Shown here: piece by piece, positions 18,260 through 28,370 of the stretch
How positions within the stretch are numbered: position 1 is the first letter of the stretch
How the letters are laid out: each line of letters begins with the position of its first letter
Source: Acidovorax sp. NCPPB 4044
GTDB taxonomy: Bacteria > Pseudomonadota > Gammaproteobacteria > Burkholderiales > Burkholderiaceae_C
Assembly (NCBI RefSeq): GCF_028069655.1
Contig: NZ_JAMCOS010000001.1
Coordinates: 3,812,001 to 3,876,000 of the forward strand
Reading direction: 5' to 3'
Length of the DNA stretch: 64,000 nucleotides
The notes under the pieces: generated by a model
Seen by the model: the letters and a program-made list of their open reading frames with translations, nothing else
The model's database searches: none
Told to the model about the DNA's origin: nothing
Made by a program: the position numbers and the translations under genes

Positions 18260-18845
18260 AACGCGTCAAATCCTTTTTTTCACCTTCGGTGAGATCGGTG
18301 CGGGCGCGCTTGGCCACCAGGATGCGGCGCGACTCGGCGCACTGCTCCGCACGGCGGACGGTGTCCGCGCGCGCGGCCTGTTCGGCGACCTCGGCCTGCC
18401 GGATCTCGTCGCGGCGCAGTTGGCGGGCCTCGCGCTGTTCGCGGGAAAGCCGCATCGAGGCCTCGCTTTCGTCCTCGCGGCAGTCGCGTTCGTATTCGCG
18501 GCGCATGCCGTTCAGCACGTCGTACGGCAGGCCGCGGGAGGGGCCCGTGCGGAGCGTGTCGTGCAGCGACCGGCACTGGGCACTCATGTACTTGCGGTAG
18601 TCCGGCCCGTCGGGCACGGCGGTCCGCACCGGAGCGGGTTCGTACCGCGGGGACGGCGCGGGCGGGGCGGCCACGGGGCCGGCCATGACCGCGGTGGTGA
18701 CCGTGCCCGCGGGGCACGGCCGCGAGAGCGAGAAGACGTTGCCCGCGTTGTCGCGGCAGCTGTACCGGGCCTGGGCACCGGCCAACGGTGAAAGCGTGGC
18801 GCACAGCACGGCGGCCACCAGCGGAGGAGCAAGAGCGGGAATCAT
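18225..18845 (-). CDS. Secreted Arg/Glu-rich protein of unknown function (DUF4124-like start)
   Basis: 206 residues from the ATG at 18845. Signal peptide about 1-24 (ending LAGAQA), then a YSCRDNAGNVFSLSRPCP motif like the DUF4124 family of periplasmic proteins, then a highly charged, probably helical region (about 110-200) rich in Glu, Arg and Ala. Six Cys suggest disulfides. It lies between metF and rlpA on the same strand and overlaps the start of rlpA by 35 nt, so the two are probably translated together. Not recognised further. Confidence 0.75.
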   Translation of the reverse strand: MIPALAPPLVAAVLCATLSPLAGAQARYSCRDNAGNVFSLSRPCPAGTVTTAVMAGPVAAPPAPSPRYEPAPVRTAVPDGPDYRKYMSAQCRSLHDTLRTGPSRGLPYDVLNGMRREYERDCREDESEASMRLSREQREARQLRRDEIRQAEVAEQAARADTVRRAEQCAESRRILVAKRARTDLTEGEKKDLTRFEEAFASRCQR

Positions 18846-18928
18846 GGAGCGGTCACGCGAAAGAGGCGCCATGTTACCCAAAGCACGGTCGAGCCGGCCG
18901 GCGTTGCAGCCGGCCCTTCCGCCCATGC

Positions 18929-19777
18929 TCACAGCCCCAGCCGGCGGCAGAGTTCCAGCGTCGCCGCGCTCTGGTTCATGGTGTAGAAGTGCAGCGCGGG
19001 CACGCCGCCCGCGCGCAGCCGCTCGCACAGCGCGCTCACCACGTCGAGCCCGAAGGCACGGATGCTGGCGGAATCGTCGCCGAAGCCCTGCAGCCGCAGG
19101 CGGATCCACCGCGGGATCTCCGCGCCGCACGCATCCGAGAAGCGCATGAGCTGCGTGGACCCCAGGATCGGCATGATCCCCGGCACCACGGGCACGTCCA
19201 GGCCCAGCGCGCGCACGTCGTCCACGAAGCGCCAATAGGCGTCGGCGTTGAAGAAATACTGGGTGATGGCCGAATGCGCGCCCGCGCGCACCTTGGCGGC
19301 AAAGGCCTGCAGGTCGGCTTCCGGCGAGCGGGCCTGGGGATGGACTTCCGGGTAGGCCGCGACCTCGATGTGGAAATCCTCGCCCGTCTCGGCGCGGATG
19401 AAGGCGACGAGATCGCTCGCGTACTGGAATTCGCCGCCCGCGCCGTAGCCGCTCGGCAGGTCGCCGCGCAGGGCCACCAGGCGCGACACGCCCATGGCCT
19501 TGAGCTGCGCGAGCTGCGTGCGCACGCTCTCGCGCGTGGCGCCGATGCACGAGAAGTGCGACGCGGCCTGCACGCCCTCGGCCAGGATCTCGCGCACGGT
19601 CCCGAAGGTGCCTTCCTGGGTGGAGCCGCCCGCACCGTAGGTGACCGAGCAGAACTCGGGCTTGCGCACGTAGAGCTGCTGGCGCACGGCGCGCAGCTTG
19701 TCCGCGCCCTCGGGCGTCTTGGGCGGGAAGAATTCGAAACTGACCGGAAAGGCCGGCGACCCTGCGGAAAGGCTCAT
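18929..19777 (-). CDS. metF: 5,10-methylenetetrahydrofolate reductase
   Basis: FAD-dependent TIM-barrel enzyme supplying methyl-THF for methionine synthesis. 282 residues, with the family opening FPVSFEFFPPKTPEG (catalytic Glu in SFEFFPP) and ALRGDLP. Its ATG overlaps the tlyA stop (ATGA), so the two are translationally coupled. ahcY upstream makes this a methyl-cycle gene set. Confidence 0.97.
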   Translation of the reverse strand: MSLSAGSPAFPVSFEFFPPKTPEGADKLRAVRQQLYVRKPEFCSVTYGAGGSTQEGTFGTVREILAEGVQAASHFSCIGATRESVRTQLAQLKAMGVSRLVALRGDLPSGYGAGGEFQYASDLVAFIRAETGEDFHIEVAAYPEVHPQARSPEADLQAFAAKVRAGAHSAITQYFFNADAYWRFVDDVRALGLDVPVVPGIMPILGSTQLMRFSDACGAEIPRWIRLRLQGFGDDSASIRAFGLDVVSALCERLRAGGVPALHFYTMNQSAATLELCRRLGL

Positions 19778-20775
19778 GCCGTCCTCCGTGCGTGGATGAA
19801 GAATTCGCGGTTGCCGTCGCCGCCCTCGATGGCGCTGCCGTGCCAGCCGAGCACGTCGAGTCCCAGCGCGGCGCAGCTCTCGCGCAGGCGCTGCTCCACC
19901 TGGGCGTAGAGTGCGGGGTCGCGCACGATGCCGCCCTTGCCCACCTGCCCGGGCTGCAGTTCGAATTGCGGCTTGACCAGCATCAGCAACGTGCCGCCGG
20001 CGGCCAGCAGCGGCACCACCGCCGGCAGGATCAGCGTGAGCGAGATGAAGGACACGTCGCCGGTGATGAGGTCGAACACGGGCGTCACGTCCACGCCTTC
20101 CCGCCCGGGCCTGCGGCGGCGCACGGTGGGCAGGGCGCCATCGGCGCGCGCACGCGCCCTGGCGTCGCGCTCGGCCTTGAAGGCCTCCACCTCATGCTCC
20201 TTGGCGTCGTCGCTGTCGTCGTATTCATCGTCGACCAGGCCGCCGTTGCGCATCCAGCTGTAGGGGGCGACCGGCTGGGTGTCGTTGTCCTCGGGGTCGC
20301 GCTCGACGCGTTCGGAAAGCGCTTCCTCGCAGGCCTCCCGCAGGTCTTCGGCGGTGAGCGAGCGTGCGTTGAGCCCCTCGACGCCCACCACGCGGGGGTC
20401 GTTGCGCAGGCGCTCGTGCAACTGACCGTGCCCCACGTCCACGCCGATCACCTGGGCCGCGCCCTGCTGCAGCAGGCAGTCGGTGAAGCCGCCGGTGCTC
20501 TGGCCCACGTCCAGGCAGCGCCAGCCGGCCACCGACAGCCCCGTGGCCTGCAACGCCCCTTCGAGCTTGAGCCCGCCGCGCGAGAGGTACTTCGCCTCGG
20601 CCGCGTCGAGCAACTGCACTTCGGCGCCCTCCGGGATGTCGTCGCCGTTCTTCGCCACCTTGTGCCAGGGCATGGAGGGCGCGAAGCGCCACTGCACGCC
20701 GGCAGCCACCAGCCGCTGCGCCTGCGACCGGGTCGCCGCCTGGCCGCTTTCCACCAAAAACACATCCGCGCGCAT
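19774..20775 (-). CDS. TlyA-family rRNA methyltransferase with unusual insertion
   Basis: S4 RNA-binding domain (about 1-60) plus an FtsJ-type SAM methyltransferase (LDVGQSTGGFTD, residues 88-99; catalytic-core TGDVSFISLTLILP and LVKPQFE). Known TlyA proteins 2'-O-methylate rRNA. At 333 residues this one is about 70-80 longer than typical. The extra length is a charged insertion at about 147-230 (acidic VDDEYDDSDD followed by Arg-rich RARARADGALPTVRRRRPG), probably a surface loop. It overlaps metF by 4 nt; copy B of the 44-nt repeat lies just upstream. Confidence 0.9.
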   Translation of the reverse strand: MRADVFLVESGQAATRSQAQRLVAAGVQWRFAPSMPWHKVAKNGDDIPEGAEVQLLDAAEAKYLSRGGLKLEGALQATGLSVAGWRCLDVGQSTGGFTDCLLQQGAAQVIGVDVGHGQLHERLRNDPRVVGVEGLNARSLTAEDLREACEEALSERVERDPEDNDTQPVAPYSWMRNGGLVDDEYDDSDDAKEHEVEAFKAERDARARARADGALPTVRRRRPGREGVDVTPVFDLITGDVSFISLTLILPAVVPLLAAGGTLLMLVKPQFELQPGQVGKGGIVRDPALYAQVEQRLRESCAALGLDVLGWHGSAIEGGDGNREFFIHARRTA

Positions 20776-20805
20776 GCGCCCGTCCTTTTCAAGTCAAACA
20801 AGCCG

Positions 20806-20849
20806 CATGCCGCCGGATCCATTGGCGAGTCAGCTATTAATTTAATAGC
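20806..20849 (-). repeat. 44-nt palindromic repeat, copy B
   Basis: Between ahcY and tlyA, inverted relative to copy A. Read on the minus strand: palindrome GCTATTAAATTAATAGC, a 9-nt spacer that differs from the other copies, then AATGGATCCGGCGGCATG identical to copy A. Confidence 0.88.
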
Positions 20850-20897
20850 AACCGCCCGCCGGGCCGCACGGGGCTCCGGCAGGGGCACCGCTGCGCT

Positions 20898-22325
<1,428 letters not shown>

Positions 22326-22401
22326 GGTTTTCTCCGTTCAAGGGGCAAAAACCACGCGTTCGAAGGGGAATGGAACACTCACCGCACCGGACAGCGTGGG
22401 C

Positions 22402-22472
22402 GAGCGTCGTTGCAAAGGGATGATTCCGAGCCTCGCGTCCCGCCAGGCGGGGGACGCTGCAACGCTCCTCGG
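22402..22472 (-). promoter_or_regulatory. S-adenosylhomocysteine (SAH) riboswitch
   Basis: In the ahcY leader. The minus strand shows the class consensus: CCGAGGAGCGTTGCAGCG at the 5' end, a variable hairpin with a GC stem (GTCCC / GGGAC), GAGGCTCGG closing the first helix, and the pseudoknot partner CAACGACGCTC. SAH binding is expected to turn on ahcY, as in other betaproteobacteria. The ribosome site lies about 80 nt further on. Confidence 0.93.
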
Positions 22473-22481
22473 AAAACATCG

Positions 22482-22487
22482 ATTATA
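22482..22487 (-). promoter_or_regulatory. -10 element of the ahcY promoter
   Basis: A perfect TATAAT on the minus strand, about 10 nt before the first conserved base of the SAH riboswitch, so transcription should begin right at the aptamer. No good -35 hexamer is visible. Confidence 0.6.
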
Positions 22488-22599
22488 AAAGCAACCCTTC
22501 CAGGGCCGGCATTCGGCCCGCCGTGCGGCAGCGTCCGCACGGCACCGTGATCCCCGTGCGCAGGCCCTGGCCGGCGCGGCCATTGCCCCCTCCCGCACC

Positions 22600-23631
22600 A
22601 TGCCTCCGACGCAACCCCGCAACCTGTTCGACGCGCTGCGCATCTGCGCGGCAGTGGCCGTGGTCTTCAGCCACCACTTCGCCCTCACGCGCACGGAGCC
22701 GCCCTCCTGGCTCCATTCCAGCATGGTGGGCGGCGTGGCCGTGATGACCTTCTTCACGATCAGCGGCTACCTCGTGACGCTGAGCTGGCTGCGCGAGCCG
22801 CGCGTGTTCGCCTTCCTCTGGAAGCGCTTCCTGCGCATCTGGCCCGGCGTGCTGCTGGCCGTGCTGACCAACATCTTCGTGTTCGGCCTCGTGTTCACGC
22901 GGCTGCCGGCCGCGGAATTCCTGTCGCACCCGGGAACGATCGACTACTACCGCAACCTGCTGCTCTACCGGGAATACGTCAACCTGCCCGGCGTGTTCCT
23001 GGCCAACCCCTACCCGCAGGTGATGAACGGGCCGCTCTGGACCATCCCGATGGAGACGATGTGCTACGCCGTGCTCGCCACCCTCGGCGTGCTGGGCATC
23101 CTGCGCTCGCGCCTCGCCGCCACGCTCGCAGGCCTGGCCTACCTCGGCTATTTCCTCGCCGCGCAGAATGCCGACTTCACCGGCGAGATGCGGCACTGGT
23201 TCGAGTATTCGGCGTATTTCACGTGTGGCGCGCTGATCGCCCTGCACCGCGACGCCTTCCTCGCGCGGGCGCCGCAACTGCTGTGCATGCTGGCGCCGGT
23301 GGGGGTGCTGCTGTTCTTCGGGCTGGAGCTGGAGCATTCGGCCGGCCTGGTGGTGCTGCCGCCGCTGCTGATCTACCTGGGTTCGCGCCAGGCCGCTCCC
23401 CTGCCGCTCGCACGGCGCGTGGGCGACCCCTCCTATGGCATCTACCTCTACGGCTTCCCGATCGCACAGGCGGTCGTGGCGCTGTGGCCGGCCCTGCCGT
23501 TCGGCCCGAGCCTGCTGCTGACCACGGCGCTCGCGTTCGCCGCGGGCATGGCATCGTGGCACCTCTTCGAATCCCCGGCGCTGCGGCTCAAGCGCTGGAC
23601 GGGCGCGGCCTGGCCGCTGCGCACGGCCTGA
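22600..23631 (+). CDS. Acyltransferase 3 / OafA-type membrane O-acyltransferase
   Basis: Integral membrane enzyme (343 residues, about 10 hydrophobic segments) that moves acyl groups onto extracytoplasmic sugars. Conserved features: opening LFDALRICAAVAVVFSHHFAL with the catalytic-type His, ISGYLV, KRFLRIWPG and GPLWTIPMETMCY. No SGNH domain is attached. Divergent from ahcY, upstream of prfC and close to the 25.5-33 kb glycan gene set; the acceptor may be that glycan, but this is inference. Confidence 0.9.
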   Translation: MPPTQPRNLFDALRICAAVAVVFSHHFALTRTEPPSWLHSSMVGGVAVMTFFTISGYLVTLSWLREPRVFAFLWKRFLRIWPGVLLAVLTNIFVFGLVFTRLPAAEFLSHPGTIDYYRNLLLYREYVNLPGVFLANPYPQVMNGPLWTIPMETMCYAVLATLGVLGILRSRLAATLAGLAYLGYFLAAQNADFTGEMRHWFEYSAYFTCGALIALHRDAFLARAPQLLCMLAPVGVLLFFGLELEHSAGLVVLPPLLIYLGSRQAAPLPLARRVGDPSYGIYLYGFPIAQAVVALWPALPFGPSLLLTTALAFAAGMASWHLFESPALRLKRWTGAAWPLRTA

Positions 23632-23655
23632 CACGCGCGGGATCCCGGCGCCGGC

Positions 23656-23676
23656 CGGGCCTGCCTTCCAGGCCCG
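23656..23676 (+). terminator. Hairpin after the acyltransferase gene
   Basis: Perfect 8-bp stem CGGGCCTG / CAGGCCCG with a 5-nt loop, 25 nt after the stop codon. No U-run follows, so termination is only a possibility. Confidence 0.35.
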
Positions 23677-23826
23677 CGCGGCGGCGGCACTCTAGAATCG
23701 CGGGTTTTGCCGCGGCGCGGAGCAGGTCTCAGCCACCCGGCCGCGCCCCCGGGGCCCCAGCCACCCGCCGGGGCCCGGCACTCCCACGACGGACGTGCCA
23801 CGTTTTCCGACAGGACCCAGACGCCC

Positions 23827-25467
23827 ATGGCCACCGCCACCCCTTACGCCCCGCAAGTCGGGGTCCGCCGCACTTTCGCGATCATCTCCCACCCCGACGC
23901 GGGCAAGACCACGCTCACCGAAAAGCTGCTGCTGTTCTCGGGCGCGATCCAGATCGCGGGCGCGGTGAAGGGCCGCAAGGCGAGCCGCCACGCCACCTCC
24001 GACTGGATGGAGATCGAGAAGCAGCGCGGCATCTCGGTGGCCTCATCGGTCATGCAGATGGCCTACCGCGACCATGTGGTGAACCTGCTCGACACGCCCG
24101 GCCACAAGGACTTCTCCGAAGACACCTACCGCGTGCTCACCGCCGTGGACTCGGCGCTGATGGTGATCGACGCGGCCAACGGGGTCGAGTCGCAGACGCG
24201 GCGGCTGATCGAGGTCTGCCGCCAGCGCGACACGCCGATCATCACCTTCGTCAACAAGATGGACCGCGAAGTGCGCGAGCCGCTGGACATCCTCGACGAA
24301 GTCGAGCGCGAGCTGGGCATGCCCTGCGTGCCCATGACCTGGCCCGTGGGCCAGGGCAAGAGCTTCGGCGGCATCATCAACCTGCGCACGCAGGCCATGA
24401 CGGTGTTCGAGTCCGGCAGCGAGCGCCGGCCGCAAGACTTCGAGGCCATTCCGCTCACCGACGCCGATGCCCTGCGCGCACGCTTCGGCAGCACGTTCGA
24501 CGAGGCGCTGGAGAGCATGGAGCTGGCCGTCGGCGCCTCTCCGGCCTGGGACCACGAGGCCTTCCTCGCCGGCAAGCAGACCCCCGTGTTCTTCGGCTCC
24601 GGCGTGAACAACTTCGGCGTGATGGAAGTGCTGGACGCGCTGGTGGACCTCGCGCCCCCGCCGCGCCCGCGCACCAGCAGCCTGGTGGTGAACAGGCAGC
24701 CGGTCGAGAAGACGGTGCTGCCCGAAGAAGCGGGCTTTGCCGGCGTGGTGTTCAAGGTGCAGGCCAACATGGACGCCAACCACCGAGACCGCATCGCCTT
24801 CGTGCGCGTGGCCTCGGGCAAGTACACGCCGGGCATGAAGCTCAAGGTGCAGCGCACGGCCAAGGAGCTGCGGCCCACGTCGGTCGTCACCTTCATGAGC
24901 CAGCGCCGCGAGGCGGTCGAGGAGGCCTACGCGGGCGACATCATCGGCTTCACCACGCACGGCGGCGTGCAGCTGGGCGACACCATCACCGACGGTGCCA
25001 GCCTGCAGTTCACGGGCCTGCCGTTCTTCGCGCCCGAGATGTTCATGACCGTGGTGCTGAAGAACCCGCTGCGCACCAAGCAGCTGCAGCAGGGCCTCGC
25101 CCAGCTCGGCGAGGAGGGCGCGATCCAGGTCTTCAAGCCCGATGCCGGCGGCAACATGCTGCTGGGCGCCGTGGGCCAGCTGCAGTTCGAAGTGGTGCAG
25201 CACCGCCTGAAGGCCGAATACGACTGCGACGTGCGCCTGGAGAGCTGCCAGTACACGGGCGCGCGCTGGATCACGGCCGACACGCCCGCCGAGCTGCGCG
25301 CGTTCACCGACGCCTACCCGCTGCGCATGGCGCACGACGCGGCCGACACGCTGGCCTACCTGTGCACCAGCCCCTACGACGTGCGGCTGGCGCAGGAGCG
25401 CTTCCCCAAGATCCATTTCCACCCGCTGCGCGAGCACGCCGGGCTGGCACTGCAGGCCGCCGGCTGA
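23827..25467 (+). CDS. prfC: Peptide chain release factor 3
   Basis: Translational GTPase that removes RF1/RF2 from the ribosome after termination. 546 residues from the ATG at 23827; the open frame extends upstream without family support. G1 ISHPDAGKTTLTEK, G2 region RGISVASSVMQM, G3 LDTPGHKDFSEDTYR and G4 VNKMDRE are intact. The next gene begins 17 nt after its stop, so it may be cotranscribed with the glycan genes. Confidence 0.97.
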   Translation: MATATPYAPQVGVRRTFAIISHPDAGKTTLTEKLLLFSGAIQIAGAVKGRKASRHATSDWMEIEKQRGISVASSVMQMAYRDHVVNLLDTPGHKDFSEDTYRVLTAVDSALMVIDAANGVESQTRRLIEVCRQRDTPIITFVNKMDREVREPLDILDEVERELGMPCVPMTWPVGQGKSFGGIINLRTQAMTVFESGSERRPQDFEAIPLTDADALRARFGSTFDEALESMELAVGASPAWDHEAFLAGKQTPVFFGSGVNNFGVMEVLDALVDLAPPPRPRTSSLVVNRQPVEKTVLPEEAGFAGVVFKVQANMDANHRDRIAFVRVASGKYTPGMKLKVQRTAKELRPTSVVTFMSQRREAVEEAYAGDIIGFTTHGGVQLGDTITDGASLQFTGLPFFAPEMFMTVVLKNPLRTKQLQQGLAQLGEEGAIQVFKPDAGGNMLLGAVGQLQFEVVQHRLKAEYDCDVRLESCQYTGARWITADTPAELRAFTDAYPLRMAHDAADTLAYLCTSPYDVRLAQERFPKIHFHPLREHAGLALQAAG

Positions 25468-25484
25468 TCGGTCCCCGAGCGCCC

Positions 25485-26963
25485 ATGCCCACAACCCACC
25501 CGCCCTCCCCCGCCGCCACGGCACCGGCGCGCGCTGACGCCGTGTGGCGGGGCGCTGCGGCCCCGCGGCGGGCAGGCGCGGTCTTCCTGGCGTTCTGGGC
25601 GGCGCTCGCTGCGGCCTACGGCCTGTGGCTGCTGGCCTTCTGGCCCGGCATCCTCGGCGAGGACAGCGTGGCGATCCTGCTGGAGGTCGAGGGCGACAGC
25701 GCATTCCGCTCCGGCAAGACGGTGTTCTGGTACTACGCCATCCGCCTGCTCTACGGCGGCACGCGGCTGGTCGAAGTGCCGGTGCTGGCGCTCATGCTGC
25801 TGTGCGCGCTGATCCTGGCCCGCATGCTGGCCTGGAGCTGGAGCGCGGGACTGCGCAAGACCAGCCTCTTCGGCCTCGTGTTCGTGGCGCTCGCGCCGCA
25901 CATGGTCGCCTTTACCGGCACGCTCTACCCCGATGCCATCTTCGCGGTGGCGTCCTGCGGATTGGTGTTCGAGCTGTGGCTCGCCGTGCGCCGCCGCGGC
26001 ATGGATGCCGCTTCGCTCGCGATGGTGGCGGTGGTGCTGCCCTTCGCGGCCTTCTGCCGGCCCAACGGCCTCGTGTTCCTGCTGCCGGTGGTGGCCGTGC
26101 TGCCGTTCGTGCACGGCCGCGCCCGGCGGGTGCTGGGCGCCATCCTGCTGGCGTGGTGCGCGCTGATGGCCGCGGCGCACCGCGCGCACCCCTCGCAGGC
26201 GCAGGAAGCCGTCTACCCCATGGCGGTGTTCGAGACCGTGAACTTACTGCGCCCGCACGCGATGCACGACCTGTGGACGCAGTTCGCGCACATGAACGAC
26301 CCCTGGGTGCTGGCCGAGCCGCGCGTCTCGCCGGCCACGCTGGAGCTGCTGCGCCGCCACCGGCCCATCGCGTCGATGAACGCCTATTCGGACCCCGCTT
26401 ATTGGGACATGCTGGTGTTCCACCCCGAGGGGCCGCAGTTGGGCGGCCTGCCCGTGGACGACCGCCGCACGCTCGTGCGGGAGTTCTTCCGCTACAACCT
26501 CTGGCACAACCTGCCCGTCTTCGCGGGCAGCCGGACCACGGTGTTCCTCACGGCGGCGCTCGCCGAGGGCGGGTTCCCGGCCGTGACCTACGCGACCCAG
26601 GTGCTCCCGCGCATCCATTCCGGCTCGGCCTACCGGCGGTTCGACCTCGAAGAGGTGGAACGCGGCTTCATCGCGCTCCAGAAGGCCAGCTACCACCTCC
26701 GCTGGCTGCTCTGGACACCGTGGGCCGGCTTCGCGCTGCTTGCCTGGGCGCTCGTGCGCGGCGTGCGGCGGCGAGACGCGGCCCTGCTGGTCGTCGCGCT
26801 GCCGATGGCGATACAGTGCGGAGCCATTTTCCTGCTGTCCACCGCAGGCGAGTACCGCTACCTGCTGCCCTTCTTCGTGCTGCCGCTCGCCCTGCTCCCG
26901 GCCTGGGTGCTGCGCCGCGAAGCGCCTGCAGTGGCCGTCCCCGCGCCGCAGCCCGTCCGTTGA
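25485..26963 (+). CDS. GT-C-fold membrane glycosyltransferase-like protein
   Basis: Polytopic inner-membrane protein of 492 residues with about 10-11 hydrophobic segments. The first extracytoplasmic loop has an acidic motif after a Pro-Gly (WPGILGEDSVAIL, about 46-58), and TLYPDAIFAV follows a later helix. Both are characteristic of GT-C enzymes that use polyprenyl-phosphate sugars. A large soluble segment between helices (about 245-400) may hold the acceptor site. First gene of a six-gene set. No exact family recognised; a DUF6020-like relation is possible. Confidence 0.75.
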   Translation: MPTTHPPSPAATAPARADAVWRGAAAPRRAGAVFLAFWAALAAAYGLWLLAFWPGILGEDSVAILLEVEGDSAFRSGKTVFWYYAIRLLYGGTRLVEVPVLALMLLCALILARMLAWSWSAGLRKTSLFGLVFVALAPHMVAFTGTLYPDAIFAVASCGLVFELWLAVRRRGMDAASLAMVAVVLPFAAFCRPNGLVFLLPVVAVLPFVHGRARRVLGAILLAWCALMAAAHRAHPSQAQEAVYPMAVFETVNLLRPHAMHDLWTQFAHMNDPWVLAEPRVSPATLELLRRHRPIASMNAYSDPAYWDMLVFHPEGPQLGGLPVDDRRTLVREFFRYNLWHNLPVFAGSRTTVFLTAALAEGGFPAVTYATQVLPRIHSGSAYRRFDLEEVERGFIALQKASYHLRWLLWTPWAGFALLAWALVRGVRRRDAALLVVALPMAIQCGAIFLLSTAGEYRYLLPFFVLPLALLPAWVLRREAPAVAVPAPQPVR

Positions 26964-26994
26964 TTTCTTCCCTCTTCCAACCTTCCCGTCGCCC

Positions 26995-27348
26995 ATGTCC
27001 CTGCTACTGACCTCCCTTACGCTCCTGTGCGTGTTCGGCATCTCCGTCGGGCAGCTGCTGTTCAAGAAGGCCGCGATGATGCTGCCGGCGCAGCCCGCGC
27101 TCACCGACTGGCTGTTCAACGGCTGGCTCATCGTGGCGCTGGCGCTGTACGGCGTCACCACGCTGCTCTGGATCTGGGTGCTGCGCAGCGCGCCCCTGCA
27201 CCTGGCGTACCCGTTCATGGGCCTGGCCTTCCTGCTGGTGCCGGCCATGGGCTGGTTCTTCCTGGACGAGCCCCTGCACCTGCAGACCTTCGCCGGTGGG
27301 GCGCTGATCCTCGTGGGCATCGCCGTGGCCGGGAGGGCGGGGGCATGA
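26995..27348 (+). CDS. Small EamA/SMR-type four-helix membrane protein, putative lipid-sugar flippase subunit
   Basis: 117 residues forming four membrane helices. A C-terminal pattern HLAYPFMGLAFLLVPAMGWFFLDEPL is shared with EamA/SMR-type proteins such as ArnE/ArnF, which move undecaprenyl-phosphate-aminoarabinose across the membrane. Its stop overlaps the start of the GT2 gene (ATGA). Placement before a polyprenyl-phosphate glycosyltransferase suggests that it flips that enzyme's product. Confidence 0.78.
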   Translation: MSLLLTSLTLLCVFGISVGQLLFKKAAMMLPAQPALTDWLFNGWLIVALALYGVTTLLWIWVLRSAPLHLAYPFMGLAFLLVPAMGWFFLDEPLHLQTFAGGALILVGIAVAGRAGA

Positions 27349-28370
27349 GCACGACGCAGCAGCGCGCAATGACGATCGCCGTGGCGATCCCCTGCTACAA
27401 GGTGACGCAGCACGTGCTGGAGGTGATCCGCACGGTGCCGGCGTCGGTTACCCGCATCTACGCGGTGGACGATGCCTGCCCCGAGGGCAGCGGCGCGTTC
27501 ATCCAGGCCCATTGCACCGACCCGCGCGTGCGCGTGCTGTTCAACCCCGAGAACCGGGGCGTGGGCGGCGCCGTGGTGACCGCCTACCACCAGGCCATCG
27601 CGGACGGCATGGACATCGTGGTGAAGATCGACGGCGACGGCCAGATGAACCCGCTGCTGCTGCCGCATTTCGTGCGGCCCATCCAGGCCGGGCGCGCCGA
27701 CTACACCAAGGGCAACCGGTTCTTCCGGCCCGAATCGGTGCGCGGCATGCCGCCGGTGCGCCTCTTCGGCAACGCCGTGCTCTCGTTCATGACCAAGATG
27801 AGCTGCGGCTACTGGCCCATCATGGACCCGACCAACGGCTACACCGCCATCCACACCAGCGTGCTGCGCGAGCTGCCGCTCGACAAGCTGGAGCGGCGCT
27901 ATTTCTTCGAGACGGACATGCTGTTCCGCCTCAACACGCTGCGCGCCGTGGTGCGCGACGTGCCGATGGACTCGGTGTACGCCGACGAGGAATCGAACCT
28001 CAAGATCGGCCGCGTGCTGCCCGAATTCCTCAAGAAGCACACGTCGCGCCTGCTGCGCCGCTATGCGTACAGCTACTTCGTGCGCGACTTCAACGCAGGC
28101 TCGATCTACAGCATCTTCGGCCTGCTCCTGCTGGTCTGGGGCTGCGTGTTCGGGGCCCTGCGCTGGATCGGCAGCGCCGTCGGCGACCACCCCGCGACGA
28201 GCGGCACCGTGATGCTGGCCGCGCTGCCCGTCATGGTGGGCATCCAGTTCCTGGTCGCCTTCCTGCACCACGACGTGAGCAGCGTGCCGACCGAGCCGCT
28301 CAGCCCGCAGCTGGCGGACTACGGCGTGGATGAACCCGCCCCTGCCGCCCCGGCGGAGGCCGTGCGGTGA
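27345..28370 (+). CDS. Family 2 glycosyltransferase, DPM/GtrB-like, with two C-terminal membrane helices
   Basis: 341 residues. The GT-A domain (about 8-240) has VDDACPEGS at the nucleotide end, NRGVGGAV, and the metal-binding DGDGQ at 96-100. Two membrane helices follow (about 255-275 and 290-312). This layout matches enzymes that load a sugar onto undecaprenyl phosphate at the cytoplasmic face. Overlaps of 4 nt on both sides indicate tight translational coupling. The sugar cannot be read from the sequence. Confidence 0.88.
   Translation: MSTTQQRAMTIAVAIPCYKVTQHVLEVIRTVPASVTRIYAVDDACPEGSGAFIQAHCTDPRVRVLFNPENRGVGGAVVTAYHQAIADGMDIVVKIDGDGQMNPLLLPHFVRPIQAGRADYTKGNRFFRPESVRGMPPVRLFGNAVLSFMTKMSCGYWPIMDPTNGYTAIHTSVLRELPLDKLERRYFFETDMLFRLNTLRAVVRDVPMDSVYADEESNLKIGRVLPEFLKKHTSRLLRRYAYSYFVRDFNAGSIYSIFGLLLLVWGCVFGALRWIGSAVGDHPATSGTVMLAALPVMVGIQFLVAFLHHDVSSVPTEPLSPQLADYGVDEPAPAAPAEAVR

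Noticed and set aside
23061..26963. A 1300-residue fusion of an acyltransferase part with the GT-C protein
   Set aside because: The frame crosses the acyltransferase and prfC genes in a wrong frame; only the part from 25485 has membrane-protein features.
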